Source: Thermoplasmata archaeon | Lineage (GTDB): Archaea > Thermoplasmatota > Thermoplasmata > Lutacidiplasmatales > UBA184 | Direction: 5' to 3' | Length of the DNA stretch: 12,308 nucleotides | Assembly (NCBI GenBank): GCA_021823085.1 | Contig: JAKAPG010000003.1 | Location: 15,149 to 27,456, forward strand | Part shown: positions 1 through 8,050 of the stretch, piece after piece | How positions within the stretch are numbered: position 1 is the first letter of the stretch | Layout of the letters: every line of letters starts with the position of its first letter | Program-made: the position numbers and the translations under genes | Notes under the pieces: model-generated | What the model was told of the DNA's origin: nothing | The model's input: only the letters and a program-made list of their open reading frames with translations | Database searches by the model: none

Positions 1-3000
1 GAACGCGACTCGGGGTTCCCGATCTCCGACGAGGAGTACCGCGCGAAGCTCGTCGAGTACGGCGAGGATCCGCTCGACCCGGGCGGCTACTTCATCATCG
101 GGGGGACCGAGCGCGTGATCATCAGCCTCGAGGATCTCGCACCGAACCGGATCTTCGCGGAGTACAGCGAGCGCTACGGGACTCCGGTCGAGAGCGCGAA
201 GGTCTTCAGCCAGCGCGGCGGCTACCGGTCGCTCACCGTCGTCGAGAAGAAGAAGGAGGGGATCCTGCAGGTCAGCGTCCCGACCGCGAGCGGCCAGATC
301 CCGCTGGTCGTCCTGATGCGCGCGCTCGGGATGAAGAACGATGAGGAGATCTTCCAGGCGGTGCTGGGGGAGCTGCTCCCGCTGGACGAACCGTTCGTCC
401 AGACGATGAAGCACCTGCTGAACGTCAACCTCGAGGAGTCGCTCTCCAAGAGGACGTATCCGCCCGAGGGGATCCTGACCACCGAGGACGCCCTCCTCTT
501 CCTGGAGAAGAAGTTCGCGACGGGACAGGCGAAGGAGTACCGTCAGCGCAAGGTCGACGGCATCCTCGACCGCTCGCTCCTCCCGCACCTCGGAGACACG
601 AAGGCGGACCGTCTCAAGAAGGCCCTCTACCTCGCCCGCATGGCGCGCACGGTCCTCGAACTCCATCTGAAGGAGCGCGGAGAGGACGACAAGGACCACT
701 ACGCGAACAAGCGCCTCAAGCTCGCCGGCGATCTGATGGAGGACCTCTTCCGCGTCGCCTTCAGCCTCCTGCTCAAGGACCTCAAGTACCAGCTCGAGCG
801 CTCGTTCGCACGCAAGAAGGATCTTCGGATCGCGAGCGCGATCCGACCGGACCTGCTCACGCAGCGTCTCGTGCACGCCCTCGCGACGGGGAACTGGGTC
901 GGGGGTCGCTCCGGAGTGAGCCAGGTGCTCGACCGGACGAGCCACATGTCGACGATCAGCCACCTTCGGCGGGTGACGAGCCCGCTCACGCGCACGCAAC
1001 CTCACTTCGAGGCCCGCGATCTCCACCCGACGCAATTCGGCCGCCTGTGCCCCAACGAGACACCCGAAGGGCAGAACTGCGGCCTCGTCAAGAACTACGC
1101 CCTGTGCGTCGACGTCAGCGAGGGCGCCGACGAGGAGGAGGTCGCGCTGATCCTGCGCGATCTCAATACGCGCGAGATTGGCCCGGAGGTCTTTCAGGAG
1201 GGGAACGCTTCGAAGGGGAAGCGCGCGGCGCGCATCTACGTGAACGGGAACCTGGTCGGGCTCCACTCGAACCCCGTCGAACTCGTTCGCGAGATCCGCG
1301 AGCGCCGACGGGGCGGTATGCTGAGCCCCGCGCTCAGCGACCGTACGGCCGAGGTGAACGTCCGGTACGATTCGGTGATGAACGAGGTCATCGTCAACTG
1401 CGACTCGGGTCGGCTCCGCCGACCGCTCATCGTCGTCCAGGAGGGCGTGCCCCGAGTGGCGCAGGCCGATCTCGAGGATCTGGCGAACGGCGTGCGAACC
1501 TACAGCGACCTCGTGCGGGGCGGCCAGGTCGAGTGGATCGATGCGGAGGAGGAAGAGGACGCGCTCGTGTCGATCGACTCCTTCGTCGCCCCCGAGCGCT
1601 GTCCGAAGTGCAGCCACGCGCTTTCGCGCAGCGATGTCAAGTGGACCGGGGTTGCCCCGGGTGGCGGCAAGGCCAGCGTGGAGTGCCTCCACTGCCACGC
1701 GGTGTTCCCCGTCCCGAGCCCGCTCACCCCCCGCCACACGCACCTTGAGATCGATCCCAACCTCATGCTCGGAGTGTGCACGGGGCTGATCCCGTACCCC
1801 GAGCACAACAGCGCTCCGCGCAACACCATGGGCTCGGCGATGGCGAAGCAGGCGCTGGGCGTCGAGTCGGTCAACTACCGGCGGCGCCCCGACACGCGGG
1901 GCCATCTCCTCCACTATCCGCAGGCGCCGCTGCTGCGCACCCAGACGATGCGCTACGTGCACTTCACCGAGCGACCCGCGGGGCAGAACTTCGTCGTCGC
2001 CGTGCTGAGCTACGAGGGCTACAACATGCAGGATGCCCTCGTCTTCAGCAAGGGTGCGATCGAGCGCGGGCTCGGTCGCTCGTCGTTCTTCCGGACGTAC
2101 CGCGGAGAGGAGCGCAAGTATCCCGGGGGGCAGGAGGATCGGTTCGAGATCCCGCGGCCCGACGTCGCGGGCGCCCGGGTCGACACGGCATACCGCAACC
2201 TCGCCGAGGACGGGCTCATCTTCCCCGAGCTCGAGGTGGGGGAGGGCGACGTCCTCATCGGAAAGACGAGCCCGCCCCGGTTCCTCGAGGAGAAGACCGA
2301 CCTGCTCACGCCCCAGAAGCGGCGCGAGACGAGCGTCACGGTCCGCTTCGGCGAGTCCGGCTGGGTCGACAACGTCGTGCTCACCGAAGGGGAGAACATC
2401 TCGAAGCTCGTCAAGGTCAAGGTCCGCAACCAGCGGGTCCCCGAGCTCGGGGACAAGTTCGCGAGTCGGCACGGACAAAAGGGGGTCATCGGGCTCATCG
2501 CTCCGACGGAGAACCTTCCGTTCGCCCGGAACGGGATGACCCCGGACCTCCTGATCAATCCGCACGCGATCCCGTCCCGCATGACGGTCGCCCATGTCCT
2601 CGAGATGCTGGGCGGCAAGGTGGGTGCGCTCGAGGGCCGCACGATCGACGGAACGGCGTTCGGCGGGGAGCGGGAAGGAGCGTTGCGGGAGGCTCTGCAG
2701 AGGCTCGGCTTCCATCCCTCCGGCCGCGAGACGCTGTACGATGGCCTCACCGGCCGGCGGTTTGACGCGGAGATCTTCGTGGGCGTGATCTACTACCAGA
2801 AGCTCCACCACATGGTCGCCGGGAAGATGCATATGCGCTCCCGAGGACCGGTGCAGATCCTGACCCGCCAGCCGACGGAAGGTCGTTCGCGCCAGGGCGG
2901 TCTCAGGTTCGGTGAGATGGAGCGCGACTGCCTCATCGGTCACGGCGTCGCGATGGTCATCAAGGACCGGCTGCTCGACGAGTCCGACGGGACCGTCCAG

Positions 3001-3192
3001 TACGTCTGCGGCAACCCCGAGTGCGGGCACATCGCGATCCCCGACGCGCGGGCAGGATCGCTGCGTTGTCCCTCCTGCGGGAACACGTCGTCGATCTATC
3101 CGGTCGAGATGAGCTACTCCTTCAAGCTCCTCCTCGAGGAACTGATCAGCCTCGGCGTGATCATGCGGCTCGAGCTCGAGGAGATGCGCTAA
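1..3192 (+). CDS. rpoB: DNA-directed RNA polymerase subunit B, undivided, 5' end cut off by the window
   Basis: Second-largest subunit of archaeal RNA polymerase (Rpb2/bacterial beta homologue), forming one side of the active-site cleft. The frame is open from base 1, reading ERDSGFPISDEEY and then the family signature GGYFIIGGTERV, so the gene starts upstream and perhaps 110-150 N-terminal residues are missing; the GTG at 115 is internal. Numbering from base 1, 1063 residues are visible: the NETPEGQNCGLVKNYA region, YNMQDALVF (near 674), the GDKF and RHGQKG active-site segments (817-828), LTRQPTEGRSRQGGLRFGEM, and a C-terminal zinc site C1003-x4-C1008...C1023-x2-C1026. No break occurs where methanogens split B'' from B'. 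Oddity: an extra CPKC...CLHC zinc-ribbon-like insert at 534-565. It ends TAA, 12 bases before rpoA1, so the two are probably co-transcribed. Identity is certain. Confidence 0.98.
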   Translation, partial: ERDSGFPISDEEYRAKLVEYGEDPLDPGGYFIIGGTERVIISLEDLAPNRIFAEYSERYGTPVESAKVFSQRGGYRSLTVVEKKKEGILQVSVPTASGQIPLVVLMRALGMKNDEEIFQAVLGELLPLDEPFVQTMKHLLNVNLEESLSKRTYPPEGILTTEDALLFLEKKFATGQAKEYRQRKVDGILDRSLLPHLGDTKADRLKKALYLARMARTVLELHLKERGEDDKDHYANKRLKLAGDLMEDLFRVAFSLLLKDLKYQLERSFARKKDLRIASAIRPDLLTQRLVHALATGNWVGGRSGVSQVLDRTSHMSTISHLRRVTSPLTRTQPHFEARDLHPTQFGRLCPNETPEGQNCGLVKNYALCVDVSEGADEEEVALILRDLNTREIGPEVFQEGNASKGKRAARIYVNGNLVGLHSNPVELVREIRERRRGGMLSPALSDRTAEVNVRYDSVMNEVIVNCDSGRLRRPLIVVQEGVPRVAQADLEDLANGVRTYSDLVRGGQVEWIDAEEEEDALVSIDSFVAPERCPKCSHALSRSDVKWTGVAPGGGKASVECLHCHAVFPVPSPLTPRHTHLEIDPNLMLGVCTGLIPYPEHNSAPRNTMGSAMAKQALGVESVNYRRRPDTRGHLLHYPQAPLLRTQTMRYVHFTERPAGQNFVVAVLSYEGYNMQDALVFSKGAIERGLGRSSFFRTYRGEERKYPGGQEDRFEIPRPDVAGARVDTAYRNLAEDGLIFPELEVGEGDVLIGKTSPPRFLEEKTDLLTPQKRRETSVTVRFGESGWVDNVVLTEGENISKLVKVKVRNQRVPELGDKFASRHGQKGVIGLIAPTENLPFARNGMTPDLLINPHAIPSRMTVAHVLEMLGGKVGALEGRTIDGTAFGGEREGALREALQRLGFHPSGRETLYDGLTGRRFDAEIFVGVIYYQKLHHMVAGKMHMRSRGPVQILTRQPTEGRSRQGGLRFGEMERDCLIGHGVAMVIKDRLLDESDGTVQYVCGNPECGHIAIPDARAGSLRCPSCGNTSSIYPVEMSYSFKLLLEELISLGVIMRLELEEMR
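1579..1722 (+). other. Zinc-ribbon-like insert within RpoB
   Basis: Between the conserved segments EWIDAEEEEDALVSID and LTPRHTHLEIDP there are about 48 extra residues containing C534-P-K-C537 and C562-L-H-C565, the spacing of a four-cysteine zinc ribbon. In Pyrococcus-type RpoB, as I remember it, these flanks are joined by only a few residues. The frame stays open and codon use matches the gene, so it is a real in-frame domain, not an intron or frameshift. Zinc binding is inferred from the cysteine pattern. Confidence 0.75.
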
Positions 3193-3204
3193 GGGGGGCC
3201 CACG

Positions 3205-5991
3205 ATGTCGCAGGGACTTTCGAAGCGCATCAAGAGCCTCCAGTTCGCGTTCCTCTCCCCGGACGAGATCCGGAGGATGAGCGCGATCAAGATCATCACC
3301 GCCGACACCTACGACGACGACGGCTTTCCCATCGAGATGGGCCTCATGGACCTCCACCTCGGGGTGATCGAGCCGAACCTGCGCTGCCGCACGTGCGGGG
3401 GCCGTGTCAACGACTGCCCGGGGCATTTCGGGATCATCGAGCTCGCGATGCCGGTGATCCACGTCGGCTACGCCAAGGAGATCAAGCGCCTGCTCCAATC
3501 CACGTGCCGCGCATGCGGCCGGCGTCTCCCGGACGCACCCCCGACCCGCGGCGAAGCCTCCGCCGACAGCGAGGACGGCGCCCCGCGCGCTCGCGAGCCG
3601 AAGGAGGAACGCGCCTGTCCGTTCTGCCACGAGATCCAGCAGCGGATCCTTCTGGACAAGCCGACCACCTTCCGGGAGAACGGTCACAAGATCACTCCGA
3701 AGGAGGTCCGCGCCCGACTCGAACGCATCCCCGATGAGGACGTCCGCGAGCTCGGGCTCAACCCGAAGTTCGGCCGACCCGAGTGGATGGTGCTGACGGT
3801 CCTGCCGGTCCCGCCGGTCCAGGTCCGCCCGTCGATCACCCTGGAGAGCGGGGAGCGTAGCGAGGACGACCTGACCCACAAGCTCGTCGACGTGCTCCGG
3901 ATCAACCAGCGCCTGCGCGAGAACCGCGACATGGGCGCCCCGCAGCTCGTCGTCGAGGATCTGTGGGAGCTCCTCCAGTACCATATCACGACGTACTTCG
4001 ACAACCAGACGAGCGGGATCCCGCCCGCGCGTCACCGCTCGGGGCGACCGCTGAAGACCCTCGCCCAGCGCCTCAAGGGCAAGGACGGACGGTTCCGCTC
4101 GAACCTCTCGGGAAAGCGCGTCAACTTCTCCGCGCGCACGGTCATCAGCCCCGACCCGCTCCTGTCAATCAACGAGGTCGGGATCCCGCTCGAGGTCGCC
4201 CGCGGCCTGACGGTCCCGCTCGAGGTCACCGCCCACAACTCGGAGGTTGCCAAGGAGCTTGTGAAGCGCGGACCCAACCCGGCGCCGACCGCGGAGGGGC
4301 GCTACCGCTGCGGGGTCAACTACCTGGTGCGCGACGACGGGCAACGCATCAAGGTGATGGAGAAGAACGCCGACGCGTGCGCCGAGCTCGTGACGCCCGG
4401 TTGCATCGTGGAGCGCCAGCTCGTCGACGGCGACATCGTCCTGTTCAACCGGCAGCCGAGCCTGCACCGGATGAGCATGATGGCGCACTTCGTCCGGATC
4501 CTGCCGGACAAGACGTTCCGCTTCAACCTGTGCGATTGTCCGCCGTACAACGCCGACTTCGACGGCGACGAGATGAACCTGCACGTCCTCCAGAGCCAAG
4601 AGGCGCGGGCGGAGGCGAAGGTCCTGATGAAGGTGGAGGAGCACATCCTCTCCCCCCGCTACGGCGGCCCGATCATCGGGATGCTCCACGACCACATCAC
4701 CGCGGCGTTCCTGCTCACGTACCGGAACCCGAGCTTCACGATGAGCGAGGTCGCCTACCTCCTCTCGAAGGTGAAGTACCCGACGCCCCCGCCGGCGGGG
4801 ACCGACAAGGACGGTCACCCCTTCTGGACCGGCAAGCAACTGTTCAGCCTCACGTTGCCAAGCGACCTCACGATCGAGTTCCGCTCGAACATCTGGTCGA
4901 AGGGAGACGATCCTTCGCTCACGAGCAAGCAGGATTCGACCGTCGTGATCGAGAACGGGGTCCTCAAGGCCGGTACGATCGACAAGAAGGCGATCGCCTT
5001 CGAGAAGGGCGCGATCCTGGACGCCATCGCACGCAACTACGGGATGGCGCGGGCCCGTCAGTTCCTGGACGAGATGAGCCGCCTCGCGATCACCGCGATC
5101 GGCCTCAAGGGCCTCTCCACTGGCATCGACGACGAGGACGTGCCCGAGGGGGCGCAGAAGGAGATCGCGAAAGCGCTCGAGTCGGCGCGCGTGAAGGTGA
5201 ACGAGCTCGTCACCCAGTACAAGAACGGGGAGCTCGAGCAGATGCCCGGGCGCTCGCTCGAGGAGACGCTCGAGGTCATGGTCCGCCGCGAGCTCGGAAT
5301 GGCGCGCGACCAGGCCGGGGAGATCGCCGGTCGCTACCTCGGTCTGGAGAACCCCGCCGTGATCCTCGCGAAGTCCGGCGCGCGCGGCTCGATGCTCAAC
5401 CTGACCCAGATGGCCGGCGCCGTGGGCCAGCAGTCGGTTCGCGGCGAGCGCCTCCTGCGCGGGTACTACGATCGCACGCTCCCGCACTTCCCCCGCGGCG
5501 ACCTCGGAGCGGACGCGCGGGGCTTCGTGAGCTCGAACTACAAGCAAGGGCTCTCGCCGACGGAGTACTTCTTCCACTCGATGGGGGGCCGCGAGTCGCT
5601 CGTCGACACGGCCGTCCGGACGAGCCGGTCCGGCTACATGCAGCGCCGGTTGATTAACGCGCTCGAGGACCTGAAGGTCGTCGACGACGGGACCGTCCGC
5701 AACACCGCGGGCACCGTCATCGAGTACCAGTACGGCGAGGACGGGATCGACCCGACGCGCTCCTACCAGGGTCACCCGGTCGCGGTCGACGAGATCCTCG
5801 CGCGCGTGCTTGGGCGCCGGATCCGGGGCGCGGGCGGTGACGGCGGTGGCGCCGGCGGTGCGGGTCAGCCCCCGGTCACCGAGGAAGAGATGGACCTCCA
5901 GGCGGAGGCCCAGGCCGAAGAGGAGACCGAGGAAGAGGAGACCGAAGACCTCGGCACTCCCGAAGAGGGCGGCGAGTTCGGAGGGGAGTAA
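3205..5991 (+). CDS. rpoA1: DNA-directed RNA polymerase subunit A' (Rpo1N)
   Basis: N-terminal two thirds of the largest polymerase subunit (bacterial beta'/Rpb1 homologue), carrying the catalytic magnesium site. The 928-residue product shows the N-terminal zinc site C61-x2-C64-x6-C71-x2-H74, a second zinc site C101-x2-C104...C138-x2-C141, the SGKRVNFSARTVISPDP segment, FNRQPSLHRMSMMAH, and the invariant NADFDGDEMNLHV with metal-binding D451, D453 and D455. The bridge helix runs from about 784 (SPTEYFFHSMGGRESLVDTA) to 820. The ATG at 3205 follows a G-rich stretch at 3193-3198 and begins the expected MSQGLSKRIKSLQFAFLS. Unusual parts are a 33-residue acidic/basic linker inside the second zinc site (105-137) and a glycine-rich then highly acidic tail (873-928), which make the protein longer than the roughly 870-910 usual in archaea. 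Three bases separate it from rpoA2. Confidence 0.98.
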   Translation: MSQGLSKRIKSLQFAFLSPDEIRRMSAIKIITADTYDDDGFPIEMGLMDLHLGVIEPNLRCRTCGGRVNDCPGHFGIIELAMPVIHVGYAKEIKRLLQSTCRACGRRLPDAPPTRGEASADSEDGAPRAREPKEERACPFCHEIQQRILLDKPTTFRENGHKITPKEVRARLERIPDEDVRELGLNPKFGRPEWMVLTVLPVPPVQVRPSITLESGERSEDDLTHKLVDVLRINQRLRENRDMGAPQLVVEDLWELLQYHITTYFDNQTSGIPPARHRSGRPLKTLAQRLKGKDGRFRSNLSGKRVNFSARTVISPDPLLSINEVGIPLEVARGLTVPLEVTAHNSEVAKELVKRGPNPAPTAEGRYRCGVNYLVRDDGQRIKVMEKNADACAELVTPGCIVERQLVDGDIVLFNRQPSLHRMSMMAHFVRILPDKTFRFNLCDCPPYNADFDGDEMNLHVLQSQEARAEAKVLMKVEEHILSPRYGGPIIGMLHDHITAAFLLTYRNPSFTMSEVAYLLSKVKYPTPPPAGTDKDGHPFWTGKQLFSLTLPSDLTIEFRSNIWSKGDDPSLTSKQDSTVVIENGVLKAGTIDKKAIAFEKGAILDAIARNYGMARARQFLDEMSRLAITAIGLKGLSTGIDDEDVPEGAQKEIAKALESARVKVNELVTQYKNGELEQMPGRSLEETLEVMVRRELGMARDQAGEIAGRYLGLENPAVILAKSGARGSMLNLTQMAGAVGQQSVRGERLLRGYYDRTLPHFPRGDLGADARGFVSSNYKQGLSPTEYFFHSMGGRESLVDTAVRTSRSGYMQRRLINALEDLKVVDDGTVRNTAGTVIEYQYGEDGIDPTRSYQGHPVAVDEILARVLGRRIRGAGGDGGGAGGAGQPPVTEEEMDLQAEAQAEEETEEEETEDLGTPEEGGEFGGE
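5980..5984 (+). promoter_or_regulatory. Shine-Dalgarno sequence for rpoA2
   Basis: GGAGG lies 10 bases before the rpoA2 ATG and inside the last codons of rpoA1. It complements the archaeal 16S rRNA 3' tail and supports the start at 5995, indicating reinitiation or coupled translation in the operon. Confidence 0.5.
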
Positions 5992-5994
5992 TCG

Positions 5995-7272
5995 ATGGCC
6001 GAGGAGAAGGGGAGCCGCGAGACGCTCGCGGCGCGGATCGAGGAGATCGCGAAGCAAGAGGGGGCCCGGTTCCCTCCGAGCCTGGTCGCCGAGCTCAAGG
6101 AAAAGATCTCGCGCATGCGGCTCAGTCCCACGGAGACGAGCCGGGCGGTCCGCACGGTCGCCGAGCGGTTCCGGAAGGCCGGGGTCGATCCCCACGAGTC
6201 CGTGGGGATCATCGCCGCTCAATCGATCGGCGAGCCGGGAACCCAGATGACGCTTCGAACGTTCCACTACGCCGGCGTCGCCGAGATGAACGTCACCCTC
6301 GGCCTGCCCCGGCTCATCGAGCTCGTCGATGCCCGCCGCGTTCCTTCGACGCCGATGATGACGGTCTACGTCGATCCGAAGCTGCGCAAGGACCGCGACG
6401 CCGTCCAGAAGATCGCGCTGCAGATCGAGGTCACGTCGGTTCCCGACGTGGCCTCGGTCGGTACGGTCGTCGAGGAGCTCAAGGTCGTCATCACTCCCCA
6501 GCCCGCGCTCCTGAAGGCACGCGGCATCGCGCGGGCCGACATCGAGCGCGCGCTGACCGAGGGGATCGACACGCGGTTGTTCGACCTGCGCCCGGGCTCC
6601 GGGTCGGGCGAGGGTCGCGCGTTCGAGATTCATCTCAAGGAGCACGCGGAACCTGCGACCAAGTCGAAGAAGGACGAACCGGTCGAGGAGATGCCGTTCC
6701 GCAAGCTCCTGCTCGCCAGCGAGGACGCGAAGGGGATCCAGATCCAGGGAGTCCCGGGGATCAAGCGCGCCCTCATCCGGCGCGAGAAGGACGAGTACGT
6801 CATCTATACCGAAGGGTCGAACCTGGAGAAGGTCCTTGACGTCCCCGGCGTCGATGGCGCCCGAACGACCACGAACTCCGTCTTCGAGATCTACCGCGTC
6901 TACGGCGTCGAGGCGGCGCGCGTCGCGCTGATCCATGAGGCGAACCGGACGCTCGCCGAGCAGGGCCTTGGCGTCGACATCCGACACCTGATGCTCGTCG
7001 CGGACGTCATGACCAACGAAGGCGACATCCGCGCGATCGGCCGGCACGGCATCTCGGGAAAGAAGTCGAGCGTGCTCGCGCGCGCCGCGTTCGAGATCAC
7101 CGCCGCCCATCTATTGCACGCCGCGATCACCGGTGAGACGGACGAGCTCAATGGGGTCGCCGAGAACATCATCGTCGGCCAGCCGATCACGCTCGGGACC
7201 GGGGCCGTGAACCTCGTGTACCGCCCGAGCCATCCCGAGACGGTCGAGAAGGCGGGCGAGGAGGCGTCGTAG
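5995..7272 (+). CDS. rpoA2: DNA-directed RNA polymerase subunit A'' (Rpo1C)
   Basis: C-terminal third of the largest polymerase subunit, supplying the trigger loop and part of the clamp/jaw; it assembles with A' to reconstitute a full Rpb1-like chain. The 425-residue product has the signature PHESVGIIAAQSIGEPGTQM (66-85) followed by TLRTFHYAGVAEMNVTLGLPR, the trigger-loop region (about 66-112). Further on are conserved A'' segments such as EIYRVYGVEAAR, DIRHLMLVADVMT and GDIRAIGRHGISG near the C-terminus. It is slightly longer than the 380-400 usual in archaea; part of the excess is a charged stretch around residues 215-240 (AEPATKSKKDEPVEE). The start is set by the GGAGG 10 bases upstream and by the 3-base gap after rpoA1. 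It ends TAG immediately against the rpl30e ATG. No frameshift or missing catalytic motif is seen. Confidence 0.98.
   Translation: MAEEKGSRETLAARIEEIAKQEGARFPPSLVAELKEKISRMRLSPTETSRAVRTVAERFRKAGVDPHESVGIIAAQSIGEPGTQMTLRTFHYAGVAEMNVTLGLPRLIELVDARRVPSTPMMTVYVDPKLRKDRDAVQKIALQIEVTSVPDVASVGTVVEELKVVITPQPALLKARGIARADIERALTEGIDTRLFDLRPGSGSGEGRAFEIHLKEHAEPATKSKKDEPVEEMPFRKLLLASEDAKGIQIQGVPGIKRALIRREKDEYVIYTEGSNLEKVLDVPGVDGARTTTNSVFEIYRVYGVEAARVALIHEANRTLAEQGLGVDIRHLMLVADVMTNEGDIRAIGRHGISGKKSSVLARAAFEITAAHLLHAAITGETDELNGVAENIIVGQPITLGTGAVNLVYRPSHPETVEKAGEEAS
7260..7264 (+). promoter_or_regulatory. Shine-Dalgarno sequence for rpl30e
   Basis: GGAGG (within GAGGAGG, 7258-7264) lies 8 bases before the rpl30e ATG, embedded in the last codons of rpoA2. 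It fixes the start at 7273 and fits translational coupling across the zero-base junction. Confidence 0.55.
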
Positions 7273-7563
7273 ATGGATCTCGCGCACGCGCTCAAGGTCG
7301 CGCTCGAGACCGGAACGGTCCGCATCGGGCTCACGCAGACGGTCGAGGCTGCGGAAGCGAAGAAGGCGCGACTTCTGATCGTCGCGTCGAGCTGCCCGGA
7401 TCCGCGCCTTTCCAAGGAGCGCGCGATCGGCAAGATCCCGATCTATCACTACGAGGGCACCGCGGTCGAGCTCGGGCAGTCGTGCGGCCGTCCGCACCCG
7501 ATCAGCGCGTTGGCGATCATCGACCCGGGCTCCAGCGCCATCCTTTCGCTCGGGACATCGTAG
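7273..7563 (+). CDS. rpl30e: Large ribosomal subunit protein L30e (eL30)
   Basis: Small RNA-binding protein of the L7Ae/L30e/S12e fold, part of the archaeal and eukaryotic large ribosomal subunit. The 96 residues match the family from end to end: the start MDLAHALKVALETGTVRIGL, the central LLIVASSCP strand-turn, the PIYHYEGTAVELGQSCGRP segment used for RNA contact, and the closing ISALAIIDPGSSAI. Length is typical (about 95-105). The ATG follows the rpoA2 stop directly, with a good GGAGG 8 bases upstream. The position between rpoA2 and nusA is the conserved archaeal arrangement and supports the assignment. Nothing is truncated. Confidence 0.95.
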   Translation: MDLAHALKVALETGTVRIGLTQTVEAAEAKKARLLIVASSCPDPRLSKERAIGKIPIYHYEGTAVELGQSCGRPHPISALAIIDPGSSAILSLGTS

Positions 7564-7567
7564 GATT

Positions 7568-7600
7568 CCGTCGGACGGGGCCGGGAGTTCGCAAGCGAAC
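7568..7600 (+). promoter_or_regulatory. Paired hairpins abutting the nusA start codon
   Basis: The 37 bases between rpl30e and nusA contain two small inverted repeats: CCGT-CGG-ACGG (7568-7578) and GTTCG-CAAG-CGAAC (7587-7600). The second ends on the base before the nusA GTG. No clear Shine-Dalgarno sequence is present. The structure could mask or position the start, but function is inference. Confidence 0.35.
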
Positions 7601-8026
7601 GTGCCCGAGATCACGCTCGACACGGAGACCATCGGATACCTGCGCCTCTTCGAGGAGGCGACCGGGGCGCATGTGCGGGACTGCTTCCTCGCGGAGGACA
7701 AGCTCGTGTTCCTCATCGATCCCGCGGGGCTCGCAAAGGCGATCGGCCCGAGCGGGGTGCGGATCGAGCACCTGAAGGACCTCCTCAAGAAGGAGATCAT
7801 GGTCGTCGCCTACTCGAACGATCCGGGAACGCTCGCGCTGAACATATTCTACGCCTACCACCCGAAGGAGGTCGACATCCGGATGAAGGGCAAGGCGCGT
7901 CACGCGACCGTCACGGTCGATCCGGCGTGGAAGGCGCGCGCGATCGGCAAGCAGGCCCGGAACCTCAAGATCGCCCGCGCGATCTTGGTGCGGCACACCG
8001 ACCTCAAGAGCGTCAGCGTCGCGTAG
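7601..8026 (+). CDS. nusA: Archaeal NusA-like transcription factor with two KH domains
   Basis: Archaeal NusA is a short protein made only of the two KH RNA-binding domains of bacterial NusA; it is thought to bind nascent RNA and affect elongation or termination. The 141-residue product has the family opening ITLDTETIGYLRLFEEATGA followed by HVRDCF, a first KH loop AIGPSGVRIEHL (GxxG at 49-52), the YSNDPGTLALNIFYAYHPKEV linker region and a second KH core VDPAWKARAIGKQARNLKIA. The second loop reads GKQA (116-119) where GKGG or GKNG is usual, so the GxxG motif is degenerate. Translation starts at GTG 7601; this gives the normal family length, and no better in-frame start lies upstream. It is the last gene of the polymerase operon here; the usual next gene, rps12, is absent. 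Confidence 0.93.
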   Translation: MPEITLDTETIGYLRLFEEATGAHVRDCFLAEDKLVFLIDPAGLAKAIGPSGVRIEHLKDLLKKEIMVVAYSNDPGTLALNIFYAYHPKEVDIRMKGKARHATVTVDPAWKARAIGKQARNLKIARAILVRHTDLKSVSVA

Positions 8027-8038
8027 GGCCCCGCACGG

Positions 8039-8050
8039 CTGCGATCGCAG
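8039..8050. repeat. Palindrome CTGCGATCGCAG after nusA
   Basis: A perfect 12-base palindrome begins 13 bases after the nusA stop codon. It might mark an operon end or a protein-binding site, but no T-rich stretch of the kind that ends archaeal transcription follows. It contains GCGATCGC, a common motif in G+C-rich genomes, so chance is possible. Confidence 0.3.

Noticed and set aside
4165..7110. A 981-codon open frame on the minus strand opposite rpoA1 and rpoA2
   Set aside because: Its translation is rich in R, D, L, E and H with no recognisable domain. It mirrors strongly biased codons of two certain polymerase genes, a usual effect in G+C-rich DNA.
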